The notes under the pieces are model-generated. The model was not told the origin of the DNA, did no database searches, and worked only from the letters and a program-made list of their open reading frames with translations. Positions 57,316-64,000 of a stretch of 64,000 bases of DNA are shown here, piece by piece. Each line of letters begins with the position of its first letter. Within the stretch, counting starts at the first letter, position 1. A program made the translations under genes and the position numbers. The stretch lies in assembly GCA_016783455.1 (NCBI GenBank), contig JADHWN010000002.1, positions 51,115 through 115,114 on the forward strand, in the 5' to 3' direction. Source of the DNA: Candidatus Bathyarchaeota archaeon (GTDB lineage Archaea > Thermoproteota > Bathyarchaeia > TCS64).

Positions 57316-57405
57316 CATGTTTCCTCCGCCGGCATTATCCGGATCAGGTTCAAAGGGTCGACGACATCCGTCCTCTCAGCCGAGCCTACGCCCAGCTCCC
57401 CTTTC
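57316..57405 (-). promoter_or_regulatory. TPP (THI-element) riboswitch core
   Basis: On the minus strand, GGGGAGC...GCTGAGAGG...ACCCTTTGAACCTGATC-CGGATAATGCCGGCGGAGGAAAC matches the thiamine-pyrophosphate aptamer: CUGAGA, CCUUUGAACCUGAUC and GGAUAAUGCCGGCG are the conserved core. I could not find a convincing P1 outer stem, so it may be slightly degenerate. The next gene downstream (57195) encodes a RAM-domain protein, not a thiamine gene. Confidence 0.85.
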
Positions 57406-57650
57406 GATTCAACCCCCCCCAAGAGGCTAATAAGCTTAACCCCGCGGAGGGTGGACCGAAAAAGTAGTCCACCCATTATTTATAGACACATGTCGATACC
57501 ACATCGGCGGACATTTAAAAGGGATAGAACCTTCATGTTTATCCTCAAGCGGTCCGCCATCTTCTCCATAATATATTCAGACTCAGAAACTACACGCGAA
57601 TGTGCGCGCGTTGTTTAAAATAGCGAGATTATCTGATAAGGTGAAGAATT

Positions 57651-57965
57651 ATGAGTGAAGAACCAGACGATAATGATGCGGAACTGATTATCATAGACGC
57701 GATGCCAATTTGGAAAGACGGACGTATCTTGAAGGAAGTGAAAGAGATTATCGAATATATCGACACATACATGAAGCCATCTTCACTTGATGATCAGGAA
57801 AATCCTGAAGAGATGTGGATGATACTACGTGCACATTTAATGCACATGTATTTAGCGACTCAAGAGGAGCGTGCGGAAGCTTTTGAGGAGGCATTATCCA
57901 GTAAGGTCGATTATGGGCTCTGGATGGTAAAGAGGATGCAGGAGAAATTTCCTGAGTATTGGTAG
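57651..57965 (+). CDS. Small acidic helical protein, unknown
   Basis: This 104-aa protein (MSEEPDDNDAELIIIDAMPIWKDGRILKEVKEIIEYIDTYM...) is AT-rich and acidic with two or three helices ('MWMILRAHLMHMYLATQEERAEAFEEALS'). I do not recognise the family. A CG/TG tract and TTTAAAATAG-like TATA lie upstream. It is isolated between the riboswitch region and the thermosome gene. Confidence 0.5.
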   Translation: MSEEPDDNDAELIIIDAMPIWKDGRILKEVKEIIEYIDTYMKPSSLDDQENPEEMWMILRAHLMHMYLATQEERAEAFEEALSSKVDYGLWMVKRMQEKFPEYW

Positions 57966-58374
57966 CGTTGTACCGCTCTAAAAATATCGTGAGCATTTAT
58001 AATTAATGCAAAATGTTTTGATGAGGGTTGCACTCGCGCAAACCACCATTTAAACCAAAGCTCATATTTTTATCAAGTAGACTGGCTGCGCGCGCATCGG
58101 CTCACGAAAACCAAGCCATACAACGGAAGAAACCCGAAAAACGCTCCAACCCGATCCCATTCCAAGGGTACAAGCGTGAGGGGGGAGGGGGGGGTCATAC
58201 CGTCAAAGCGTGAAAAGCAAGCCAAACATCGAAAGCAACCGCAAAAACGTCCAATCACCACCCCGTTCACACTAAAGGGAGTACCCATGCAGACCCAGAA
58301 ACCGCTATCCTAAGCCAGCCGCATATGCCGTTAAAAGAGAACAAGGGTCCGAAGACCCCAACAAAGATAGGAGG
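57966..58374. other. 409-nt spacer without a convincing gene
   Basis: It holds a CG tract (58087-58096), a long G-rich stretch (GAGGGGGGAGGGGGGGG near 58178-58195, G-quadruplex potential), and AT-rich runs. The ORFs seen here (58028-58213 plus, 58073-58288 minus) are low-complexity and look like shadows. It follows the thermosome stop codon on the minus strand, so it may include its 3' UTR. Confidence 0.4.
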
Positions 58375-60015
58375 CTACTCGTCGTCCATGTCGGGCATGC
58401 CGCCCGGACCACCCGGACCGCCCATCCCCCCGGACGAGGTCGCAGCCAAGACATCATCGATCCTCAGGATCATCGACGCCACCTCCACCGCCGACTTCAC
58501 GGCCTGCAGCTTCACAGCCATCGGCTCCACAACCCCTGCCTCCAGCATGTCCACGACGCCGCCGTCGAAGACATTAACACCGGACGACCAGCCCCCCTCC
58601 CCCTCATGAGCCGCCTTAAGCGCCACAAGGGTATCAAGGACATCAAGCCCAGCATTATCAGCCAGAGTACGAGGCACCACCTCCAAAGCGTCAGCGAAGG
58701 CCTCGATGGCCAGCTGCTCCCGACCCCCCACGCCAGCCGCGTAGGACCTCACAGCCCGGGACAGCTCCATCTCGATAGACCCGCCCCCAGTCACCATCTT
58801 AGAAAGCCCCACGACATCGCTGATCACATACAGCGCGTCATTAAGCGCCCTCTCGGCCTCATCCAGCATCCGACCCAACCCGGCCCGCACGAAGATCGCA
58901 ACAGCCTTAGGATCAGTGCAGCCCTCGACGAAGATCATTCTATCGTCGCCCACACGCCTCTCCTCCACAACGCTGCATGAGCCCAGGTCAGCCGCTTTCA
59001 GGTCACCCAAGTTACTCACAGACCGGGCACCCGTCGCCTTCGCCAGCTTCTCCATATCCGACTTCTTCACCCTAAGAGCGCAGAGGACACCCTCCTTCGC
59101 CAGGTAATGCTGAGCCACGTCATCGATCCCCTTCTGAGCAAACACGACATTCGCCCCGGAACCCACGACCTGATCCACCAGCTTCCTCAGCATATCCGCC
59201 TCCGAGTCAAGGAACGCCTGGATAGCATCAGGGCTACGGATCCTGATCTCAGCGTCGAACTCCGTCTTCTCAACCTCCAGGGCGACGTCGATGAGCGCGA
59301 TCCGCGCATCCTCAACCCTCCTCGGCATCCCGGCGTGAACGATCTCCTTATCGATGATCAGACCACGGATCAGCTCTGTCTCGTCGAGCCCCTTACCCTC
59401 CTTCTTAACGATCTGGACATTATCCACGTCCGCCAGCGTCTCACCGTCCCGCTCCTCCCGCACAAGCAGGATCGCGTCGATGACGATGCCCGAGAGATGA
59501 TCCCTGGCGCTGGAGACCGCCTTACTCCTCATCGAGGTGTTCGCCAGCTTCATCAGAGTCTCCCTGTCATCCAGGTCGACCTCCAGAGCCAGCCTCTCCA
59601 ATGCCTCAAGGGCGACCTCAGAGGCCTTCTGATAGCCGCCGATGATAATCGACGGATGAACATTCTCATCCATCAGTTCGCCCGCCTTCTTCAGGATCTC
59701 ACCGGCGAGGATGACCGACGTAGTCGTCCCATCCCCCACCTCGTCGTCCTGGGTCTTAGCGACCTCGATCATCATCTTCGCCGCGGGATGCTGGACATCG
59801 ATCTCATCCAGCACAGTGGCGCCGTCGTTTGTGATCGTGATATCCCCGAGGCCGTCAATGAGCATCTTATCCATGCCCCTGGGCCCCAGGGTCGTCTTTA
59901 GAATCTCCGAGATGACCTGGGCGGCCATCATGTTCGCCTTCCTGGCGTCTCGGCCGCGACTCCTCTCCGTCCCCTCCTTAAGGATGATAACGGGCTGTCC
60001 TGTCAAGTATGCCAT
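58375..60015 (-). CDS. Thermosome subunit (group II chaperonin)
   Basis: I use ATG 60015 ([15 protein letters not shown]), which follows GGAGG at 9 nt; the track start is a TTG further up. The protein of about 546 aa has group II chaperonin motifs: '[32 protein letters not shown]', '[19 protein letters not shown]', '[19 protein letters not shown]' and the Gly/Met-rich C-terminus '[18 protein letters not shown]'. It folds proteins in an ATP-driven double ring. Confidence 0.95.
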   Translation of the reverse strand: MAYLTGQPVIILKEGTERSRGRDARKANMMAAQVISEILKTTLGPRGMDKMLIDGLGDITITNDGATVLDEIDVQHPAAKMMIEVAKTQDDEVGDGTTTSVILAGEILKKAGELMDENVHPSIIIGGYQKASEVALEALERLALEVDLDDRETLMKLANTSMRSKAVSSARDHLSGIVIDAILLVREERDGETLADVDNVQIVKKEGKGLDETELIRGLIIDKEIVHAGMPRRVEDARIALIDVALEVEKTEFDAEIRIRSPDAIQAFLDSEADMLRKLVDQVVGSGANVVFAQKGIDDVAQHYLAKEGVLCALRVKKSDMEKLAKATGARSVSNLGDLKAADLGSCSVVEERRVGDDRMIFVEGCTDPKAVAIFVRAGLGRMLDEAERALNDALYVISDVVGLSKMVTGGGSIEMELSRAVRSYAAGVGGREQLAIEAFADALEVVPRTLADNAGLDVLDTLVALKAAHEGEGGWSSGVNVFDGGVVDMLEAGVVEPMAVKLQAVKSAVEVASMILRIDDVLAATSSGGMGGPGGPGGMPDMDDE

Positions 60016-60122
60016 GCAATCTGCCTCCAAATCCGAATATGAACTACATCACTCAGCTATGATCACAATATAAATGTTATCCAGGGCGAGAGTCCTTGAA
60101 TAAAGAGAAATTGTCTGGCTTT

Positions 60123-61313
60123 TCACCGGAGATATGCCTGCATGAGTCTTATGATGCCACGTGGTGCACGTGTCACGAGCTTGGCCAATGTGCGTCCTAC
60201 GTTCGTTCCATTCGCTATGTTGAGGATGTCATCACTCGATAATATACTGGCCAGAGTGTTCAGGTCTGCATCTTCGAACTTGTCAAGCATCTCAACTATC
60301 TTCCTGCTGTCTGTGATAGGCTTGCCCCATATATCATCGAATCTATGGACGTATCTCTGAAGCTTTTCAGCGGATGCATCTCCTTCCTCGACCGCTTCAG
60401 CTGCAACCTCTCCTGCCATCTTCCCCGCCATGACTGCTAAGTGGATGCCAGCACCAGTCAGCGGGATGAGCTGACCCGCAGCGTCCCCAACGAGCATTAC
60501 GCCGTTATCGACGATCCTATCAATCGTACCCGATGTTGGACACAAGCCCCCATTGACAAGAAGTATCTCAGCGTCTCTGAAGCGAGGATCGGAGTCCACG
60601 AATTTCCTCAAGTAATCGATGGAGGGGCCGTCGTTATACCTCCTGACCCCTACTCCTACGTTAGCTATCTCACTCGACTTCGGGAAGACCCAGGCGTACC
60701 CTCCCGGAGCGATCTTCCTGCCTATATAACACTCATTGATCTCAGGATTTTCTAGTTCCAGTCCTCCTAGTCTAAACTGAGCACATGGTGTGACATCGGG
60801 GAACCATCTGAGGAAGCCTGATCTGATTCTCACAATGGATGCGTGTCCATCGGCCCCGATTACTACTTTCGACTTGACCTCCAATGATCCGTCGTCGTCG
60901 AGGGCTCTGACTCCTACGATCTCATCGCCCTCCCTTATCACATCGGTCACCTTCGTGCTCGTCCTGAGCTCTACGCCAGCCATGACAGCCTTTTCAGCTA
61001 GAGCGCTGTCGAAGGCATCTCTGTTTAGAGTGTATCCCTTCCACCCGGAGCTTGTCAAATCGACGTAGTTCTTATCCGGTGCGTAGACTCTGGCTTTGAG
61101 AATCTCTTGACATACAATGGGGGGCTTCGGCTCGAGTCCGGCATCCTCTATCCCTTTGAGGCTTAACCCCTCAGCGCAGAAGACCGGTAGACCAACCTTC
61201 GGATGCTCCTCGAGAAGAAGTACATGAACCCCGTTTTCTGCAGCGGTCCTGGCCGCCAGGCTTCCGGCAGGTCCAGCTCCAACCACAACTACGTCGGAAC
61301 TGATATGACGCAT
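60123..61313 (-). CDS. Geranylgeranyl reductase (archaeal ether-lipid saturase)
   Basis: This 396-aa flavoprotein has the FAD motif 'DVVVVGAGPAGSLAARTAAENGVHVLLLEEH', 'VFCAEGLSLKG', 'GYAWVFPKSSEIANVGVGV' and 'MLVGDAAGQLIPLTGAGIHLAVMAGKMAG', the full pattern of digeranylgeranylglycerophospholipid reductases. It saturates the isoprenoid chains of archaeal membrane lipids. Paralogues exist, so which substrate it prefers is open. Confidence 0.85.
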   Translation of the reverse strand: MRHISSDVVVVGAGPAGSLAARTAAENGVHVLLLEEHPKVGLPVFCAEGLSLKGIEDAGLEPKPPIVCQEILKARVYAPDKNYVDLTSSGWKGYTLNRDAFDSALAEKAVMAGVELRTSTKVTDVIREGDEIVGVRALDDDGSLEVKSKVVIGADGHASIVRIRSGFLRWFPDVTPCAQFRLGGLELENPEINECYIGRKIAPGGYAWVFPKSSEIANVGVGVRRYNDGPSIDYLRKFVDSDPRFRDAEILLVNGGLCPTSGTIDRIVDNGVMLVGDAAGQLIPLTGAGIHLAVMAGKMAGEVAAEAVEEGDASAEKLQRYVHRFDDIWGKPITDSRKIVEMLDKFEDADLNTLASILSSDDILNIANGTNVGRTLAKLVTRAPRGIIRLMQAYLR

Positions 61314-61353
61314 CCTGCCCCAACATATGACGCCGGGTGCACGCTATATTACC

Positions 61354-61569
61354 CTATCGCTCTAATACCTTTAAGGCCGCTATCTCGATGTCCCTAGCTT
61401 TGACCGTCTTGCGACCAGCATGCTTGGCGTAATCGATGGCCTCACTTGCGACCTTGACACCGATCTCCTCAAGGGCCCTCCCTAGGGCAATGGCGCTCTC
61501 CTCGCTCACCCTCGAGGCACCCGCTCTCTTGATCAGCTTATGCATCGGCGCGACTTTGATTTCAGTCAT
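61354..61569 (-). CDS. Archaeal histone (HMf-type)
   Basis: The track start is 61602, but the promoter TATA-like AAATATTT is close to it and GAAGG precedes ATG 61569 (MTEIKVAPMHKLIKRAG), so I use 71 aa, near the HMf length. It has the histone fold 'APMHKLIKRAGASRVSEESAIALGRALEEIGVKVASEAIDYAKHAGRKTVKARDIEIAALKVLER' with the 'RVSEESAIALG' and 'GRKTVKARDIEIA' DNA-binding segments. It packs DNA as dimers and longer hypernucleosomes. Confidence 0.95.
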   Translation of the reverse strand: MTEIKVAPMHKLIKRAGASRVSEESAIALGRALEEIGVKVASEAIDYAKHAGRKTVKARDIEIAALKVLER

Positions 61570-61939
61570 GCTAAATCCTTCTAATTCCAGTCTCTTCGCC
61601 AAATATTTAATACTTACGCCTTATTCACCCAAGAAGAATCGCTTACAGCCTCTTTCAAAAGGGGATTTCCTAAAGCGATAATGACCACTGAGAAAACCCC
61701 GGATACACGATGAGAACATCTATAATCCCGATCATATAACCCTCGAAGTAAAATGGATGGATAAATGGACACATTACGATTTAAACGAGTTATTTCTTAC
61801 CGACATCGGTTTTACGAACGAATCTTGACTTCGAGCCCCCTTCACCATGGTGATAAATTTCCCATCTTAGCGGGCCATTAAAAAGTAATATTTAAAACAT
61901 GGAGACGACTCCATATCAGCGCTACAACAGATAGAACAG
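61570..61939. other. Spacer between histone and S17e genes
   Basis: It contains the histone promoter (AT-rich near 61600-61612) and the S17e promoter region (TTAAAAAGTAATATTTAAAAC near 61878-61898). I saw GATGAGA and CTGA-like words but not a properly spaced box C/D RNA. No ORF is supported. Confidence 0.4.
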
Positions 61940-62179
61940 GTGATAAGAATAGGGAAAGTCAGGACAGAGATGATAAAGCGTCTCTCCAACGAATTAGTTG
62001 ATAGGTACGAGAAGAGCTTAACCATTGACTTTGAGCAGAACAAGCAGTTCCTCAAGGAGATAGGACTCGACGTGTCAAAAAAACTAAGGAACAAGATAGC
62101 AGGTTATGTTACGACACTGATGAAGATAGAGCAGACTATCATAGAAGAGGACGAGTTAGAACAGCCTCAGATACTCTAG
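61940..62179 (+). CDS. rps17e: Ribosomal protein S17e
   Basis: The 79-aa product starts at GTG (GTGATAAGAATAGGG). It reads 'KVRTEMIKRLSNELVDRYEKSLTIDFEQNKQFLKEIGLDVSKKLRNKIAGYVTTLMKIE', the S17e pattern ('R-T-IKR--RELL--Y---FT-DFE-NK--------V-SK--RNKIAGYVT---'). It is a small-subunit ribosomal protein of archaea and eukaryotes. The acidic C-terminal tail is an extension. TATA is about 40 nt upstream. Confidence 0.9.
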   Translation: MIRIGKVRTEMIKRLSNELVDRYEKSLTIDFEQNKQFLKEIGLDVSKKLRNKIAGYVTTLMKIEQTIIEEDELEQPQIL

Positions 62180-62341
62180 TAGTTCTGAACACTACACCTG
62201 AACGTCATAGAACGTGATTATCTCATTATCGGATATTGGATAACCCGTAATTTCATTAATTCTTCTTTTACGTGTTTTGGGGTGGACGTCGCAATGAAGA
62301 AGAGTATAAGCCTTTTAGAGATATTGGTTCGTCTTCTCTAG

Positions 62342-62905
62342 CTACTTTCGATAGAAGCCAAGTCTCATCAGTTCCTTTTTTAAATTCGATGAGCTTAACC
62401 CCTCGAGTTTTAATTTCTCGGTCATGGAGGATAGACCCTCCACGATCTCCCATGGATAGATTATCCACGATTCGACTTCGGAAGCTGAAAAGTCTGGTCG
62501 GTAAGTGGTCCATGGCTTGACATGAAGAGTTGCGACCCGCACCTCCGATGCCCCTCGTTCGAGTACATGATTCCTGGCCACCCTCAGAGAGTCTCCTGTG
62601 TCTGAGACGTCATCTACAACAAGAATTGACTTGTTCGGAACATCTGCGTTGAGCGGGAACACAATCTCTGGAGTGCTGCTACTTTCATTGATATCCCTAT
62701 AGTATTCTATCTGGAGGCTTGCCAGCCTCTTAATACTCAGTTGATCGCAGAGGATCCGGGCTGGGTCGAATCCACCCCTGCTCACTGCGACTATCACATC
62801 GGGCACGTACCCGCTTTCCCGTATCTGTCTGGCTACTTCCTCCGTCAACGACTGGACATCGTCCCAGCTAAGATGTAGCAGCTGAAGTCCTTTTTCACCC
62901 TCCAA
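62342..62905 (-). CDS. Phosphoribosyltransferase (xanthine/hypoxanthine type)
   Basis: This 187-aa protein has the PRPP motif 'SILVVDDVSDTGDSLRVARNHVLERGASEVRVATLH' and 'PDVIVAVSRGGFDPARILCDQL'. The start is TTG 62905 in the track; a later start is possible. It is the archaeal group of purine-salvage or related phosphoribosyltransferases. The base specificity is not clear from the sequence. It ends shortly before a spacer with no other gene. Confidence 0.8.
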   Translation of the reverse strand: MEGEKGLQLLHLSWDDVQSLTEEVARQIRESGYVPDVIVAVSRGGFDPARILCDQLSIKRLASLQIEYYRDINESSSTPEIVFPLNADVPNKSILVVDDVSDTGDSLRVARNHVLERGASEVRVATLHVKPWTTYRPDFSASEVESWIIYPWEIVEGLSSMTEKLKLEGLSSSNLKKELMRLGFYRK

Positions 62906-63161
62906 TGTTTGACGCCTCTCACGTTCTATTTTGGTCGTTCTTCTTTACGTTTATTATATGCGTGATTGGAGCGGATGTATAATACATTTTTTGAAATTAC
63001 CTCATTGTAGCGTACGGGGGTTAAATTTTATCCCCAAATCCAAACCCACACACATGCGCGCAGCGCATAGGCTGTCCGTGTCCCGAGCGCACGTTGAAAA
63101 AATATTATATTACATTGGAATACTGAATATCTCAAACAAAGGATAAGAGTCGTTTAATCTT

Positions 63162-63977
63162 ATGTCGGTTGTCGAGGACTTTGCAGGCTCCACTGCTGCC
63201 TGGCTGAGCCAGAATGCTGGCAACATCATCTACTCAGCTTTGGCCACTATAGTGCTTTTTGTCTTCTATAGATTTTCGAAACGACAGATCGACAAGTTAG
63301 AGAAGCAGAGTCTTCTGGATAAAACTGCGTCCTTCATCCTCAAGAGGGTGTTCCAGTGGGGTTCATTCCTCGTTCTCGTAGCCTTTGTCATCGCCCAGTT
63401 CGGTATACAGATCGATCTGATCGCTGGCCTCCTGGTCCTCGCAGGAGGCACGGTAATAGGTTTCGCGGCCATGAACACCCTGGGGAACGCCATCGCAGGC
63501 CTCATAATTATGACAAGCCGGCCATTCAAAATCGGCGACCGCGTCTTCTTCGACAGCAAGTTCGCGGATATTGACGAGATTAATCTTATCTACACCAGGA
63601 TGGTGACCCCAGACAATGTAGTCATCTCCGTACCCAACCAGAAGCTGCTGCAAACGGAGGTCGAGAACTACGGGAAGGACAATGTTGTGAGGAGACGCTT
63701 CTCGATAACTGCGGGGTACGAGGAGGATCCGGAGAGGGTGAGGCAGGCTCTGCTGGAGGCTCCCGGGGCGGTGGATGGTGTCTTAAGCTCCCCAGAGCCC
63801 TATGTCTGGATGACGGACTTCCAGAACTTCGCTATGGAGTATACTCTGTTCATCTATATCGACAACCCGCAAAAAATTCAGATGATTGACGCTTCAGTGC
63901 GCGAGGCCATCTTCGAGTCTTGTCGACTAAACGGGATCGATATAAGTACGCCCACTTTGATCAGGTCCGTTGAATGA
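63162..63977 (+). CDS. MscS-family mechanosensitive channel
   Basis: This 271-aa protein has three N-terminal hydrophobic segments; the third has the pore-lining Gly/Ala pattern ('LVLAGGTVIGFAAMNTLGNAIAGLIIMTSRPFKIGDRVFFDSKFADIDEINLIYTRMVTPDNVVISVPNQKLLQ'). This is the MscS TM3-beta domain, with the C-terminal alpha-beta domain following. The channel opens on membrane tension to release osmolytes. It follows a CG/CA tract and an AT-rich promoter. Confidence 0.9.
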   Translation: MSVVEDFAGSTAAWLSQNAGNIIYSALATIVLFVFYRFSKRQIDKLEKQSLLDKTASFILKRVFQWGSFLVLVAFVIAQFGIQIDLIAGLLVLAGGTVIGFAAMNTLGNAIAGLIIMTSRPFKIGDRVFFDSKFADIDEINLIYTRMVTPDNVVISVPNQKLLQTEVENYGKDNVVRRRFSITAGYEEDPERVRQALLEAPGAVDGVLSSPEPYVWMTDFQNFAMEYTLFIYIDNPQKIQMIDASVREAIFESCRLNGIDISTPTLIRSVE

Positions 63978-64000
63978 AAGTGCGTGCGGGGACACGGCGA

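Noticed and set aside
58028-58288. Overlapping plus and minus ORFs in the thermosome spacer
   Set aside because: Low-complexity and in a G-rich, non-coding-looking spacer.
61570-61939. Possible box C/D RNA near the histone gene
   Set aside because: GATGAG and CTGA words do not occur in the right order and spacing.
1-64000. CRISPR array
   Set aside because: No regularly spaced direct repeat series was seen; the repeats found are operators or low-complexity tracts.

Overview
The window is archaeal. It encodes a thermosome subunit, an HMf-type histone, ribosomal protein S17e, a geranylgeranyl reductase for ether lipids, TldD/TldE, a two-part lipoate ligase with two radical-SAM lipoyl synthases, and TATA boxes placed for short-leader or leaderless mRNAs. 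The core genes are GC-rich with AT-rich spacers. I cannot place it to a phylum from sequence alone; a Bathyarchaeia-like or other TACK/Asgard-like lineage is a guess.

About 1-22.7 kb is a head-tailed (HK97-type) provirus that runs off the left edge. Positions 1-10.4 kb are one leftward structural operon: portal, prohead protease with an in-frame scaffold, decoration protein, major capsid protein, connectors, a beta-helix spike, tail terminator, tail tube, a pair of tail-assembly-chaperone ORFs joined by a -1 slippery site, a gp10-like protein, a very short tape-measure-like protein and a LamG-domain protein. Positions 15.5-22.7 kb are a second leftward operon: RHH protein, tyrosine integrase, two small proteins, a ParB-like protein, zinc-ribbon and HTH proteins, and a HerA/FtsK-type ATPase. 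Two small regulators (RHH and winged helix) lie between the operons, followed by an AT-rich cargo block at 11.3-15.3 kb: a PD-(D/E)xK nuclease fused to a TPR-like region, an overlapping 171-aa partner, and a convergent nuclease-like gene. No terminase gene is visible next to the portal or elsewhere in the window.

About 22.7-27.1 kb is accessory DNA of uncertain ownership. It holds a DUF3800 gene preceded by a strong three-way-junction structure with its own TATA box, a membrane-anchored coiled-coil/CBM9-like protein, a small two-TM protein and two winged-helix proteins.

From 27.4 kb onward the chromosome looks ordinary. It carries amino-acid and peptide catabolism (M19 dipeptidase, RidA, nitrilase, BCAT, class V aminotransferase, D-aminoacylase, AstE-like), a cytosolic reductive-dehalogenase-like protein, thioredoxin, TldD/TldE, a ZIP transporter split by a frameshift in a C5 run, the lipoylation cluster (48.7-51.6 kb), tRNA-Ala(CGC), a DinB-like and a CYTH protein, a stand-alone RAM-domain protein behind a TPP riboswitch core, and then thermosome, GGR, histone, S17e, PRT and MscS.

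The points most worth a second look are the three-way-junction/DUF3800 locus, the nuclease-TPR two-gene module in the provirus, the programmed-frameshift and nested-start signals in the capsid and tail genes, the TPP riboswitch with no thiamine gene behind it, and recurrent alternating CG/TG tracts in spacers.
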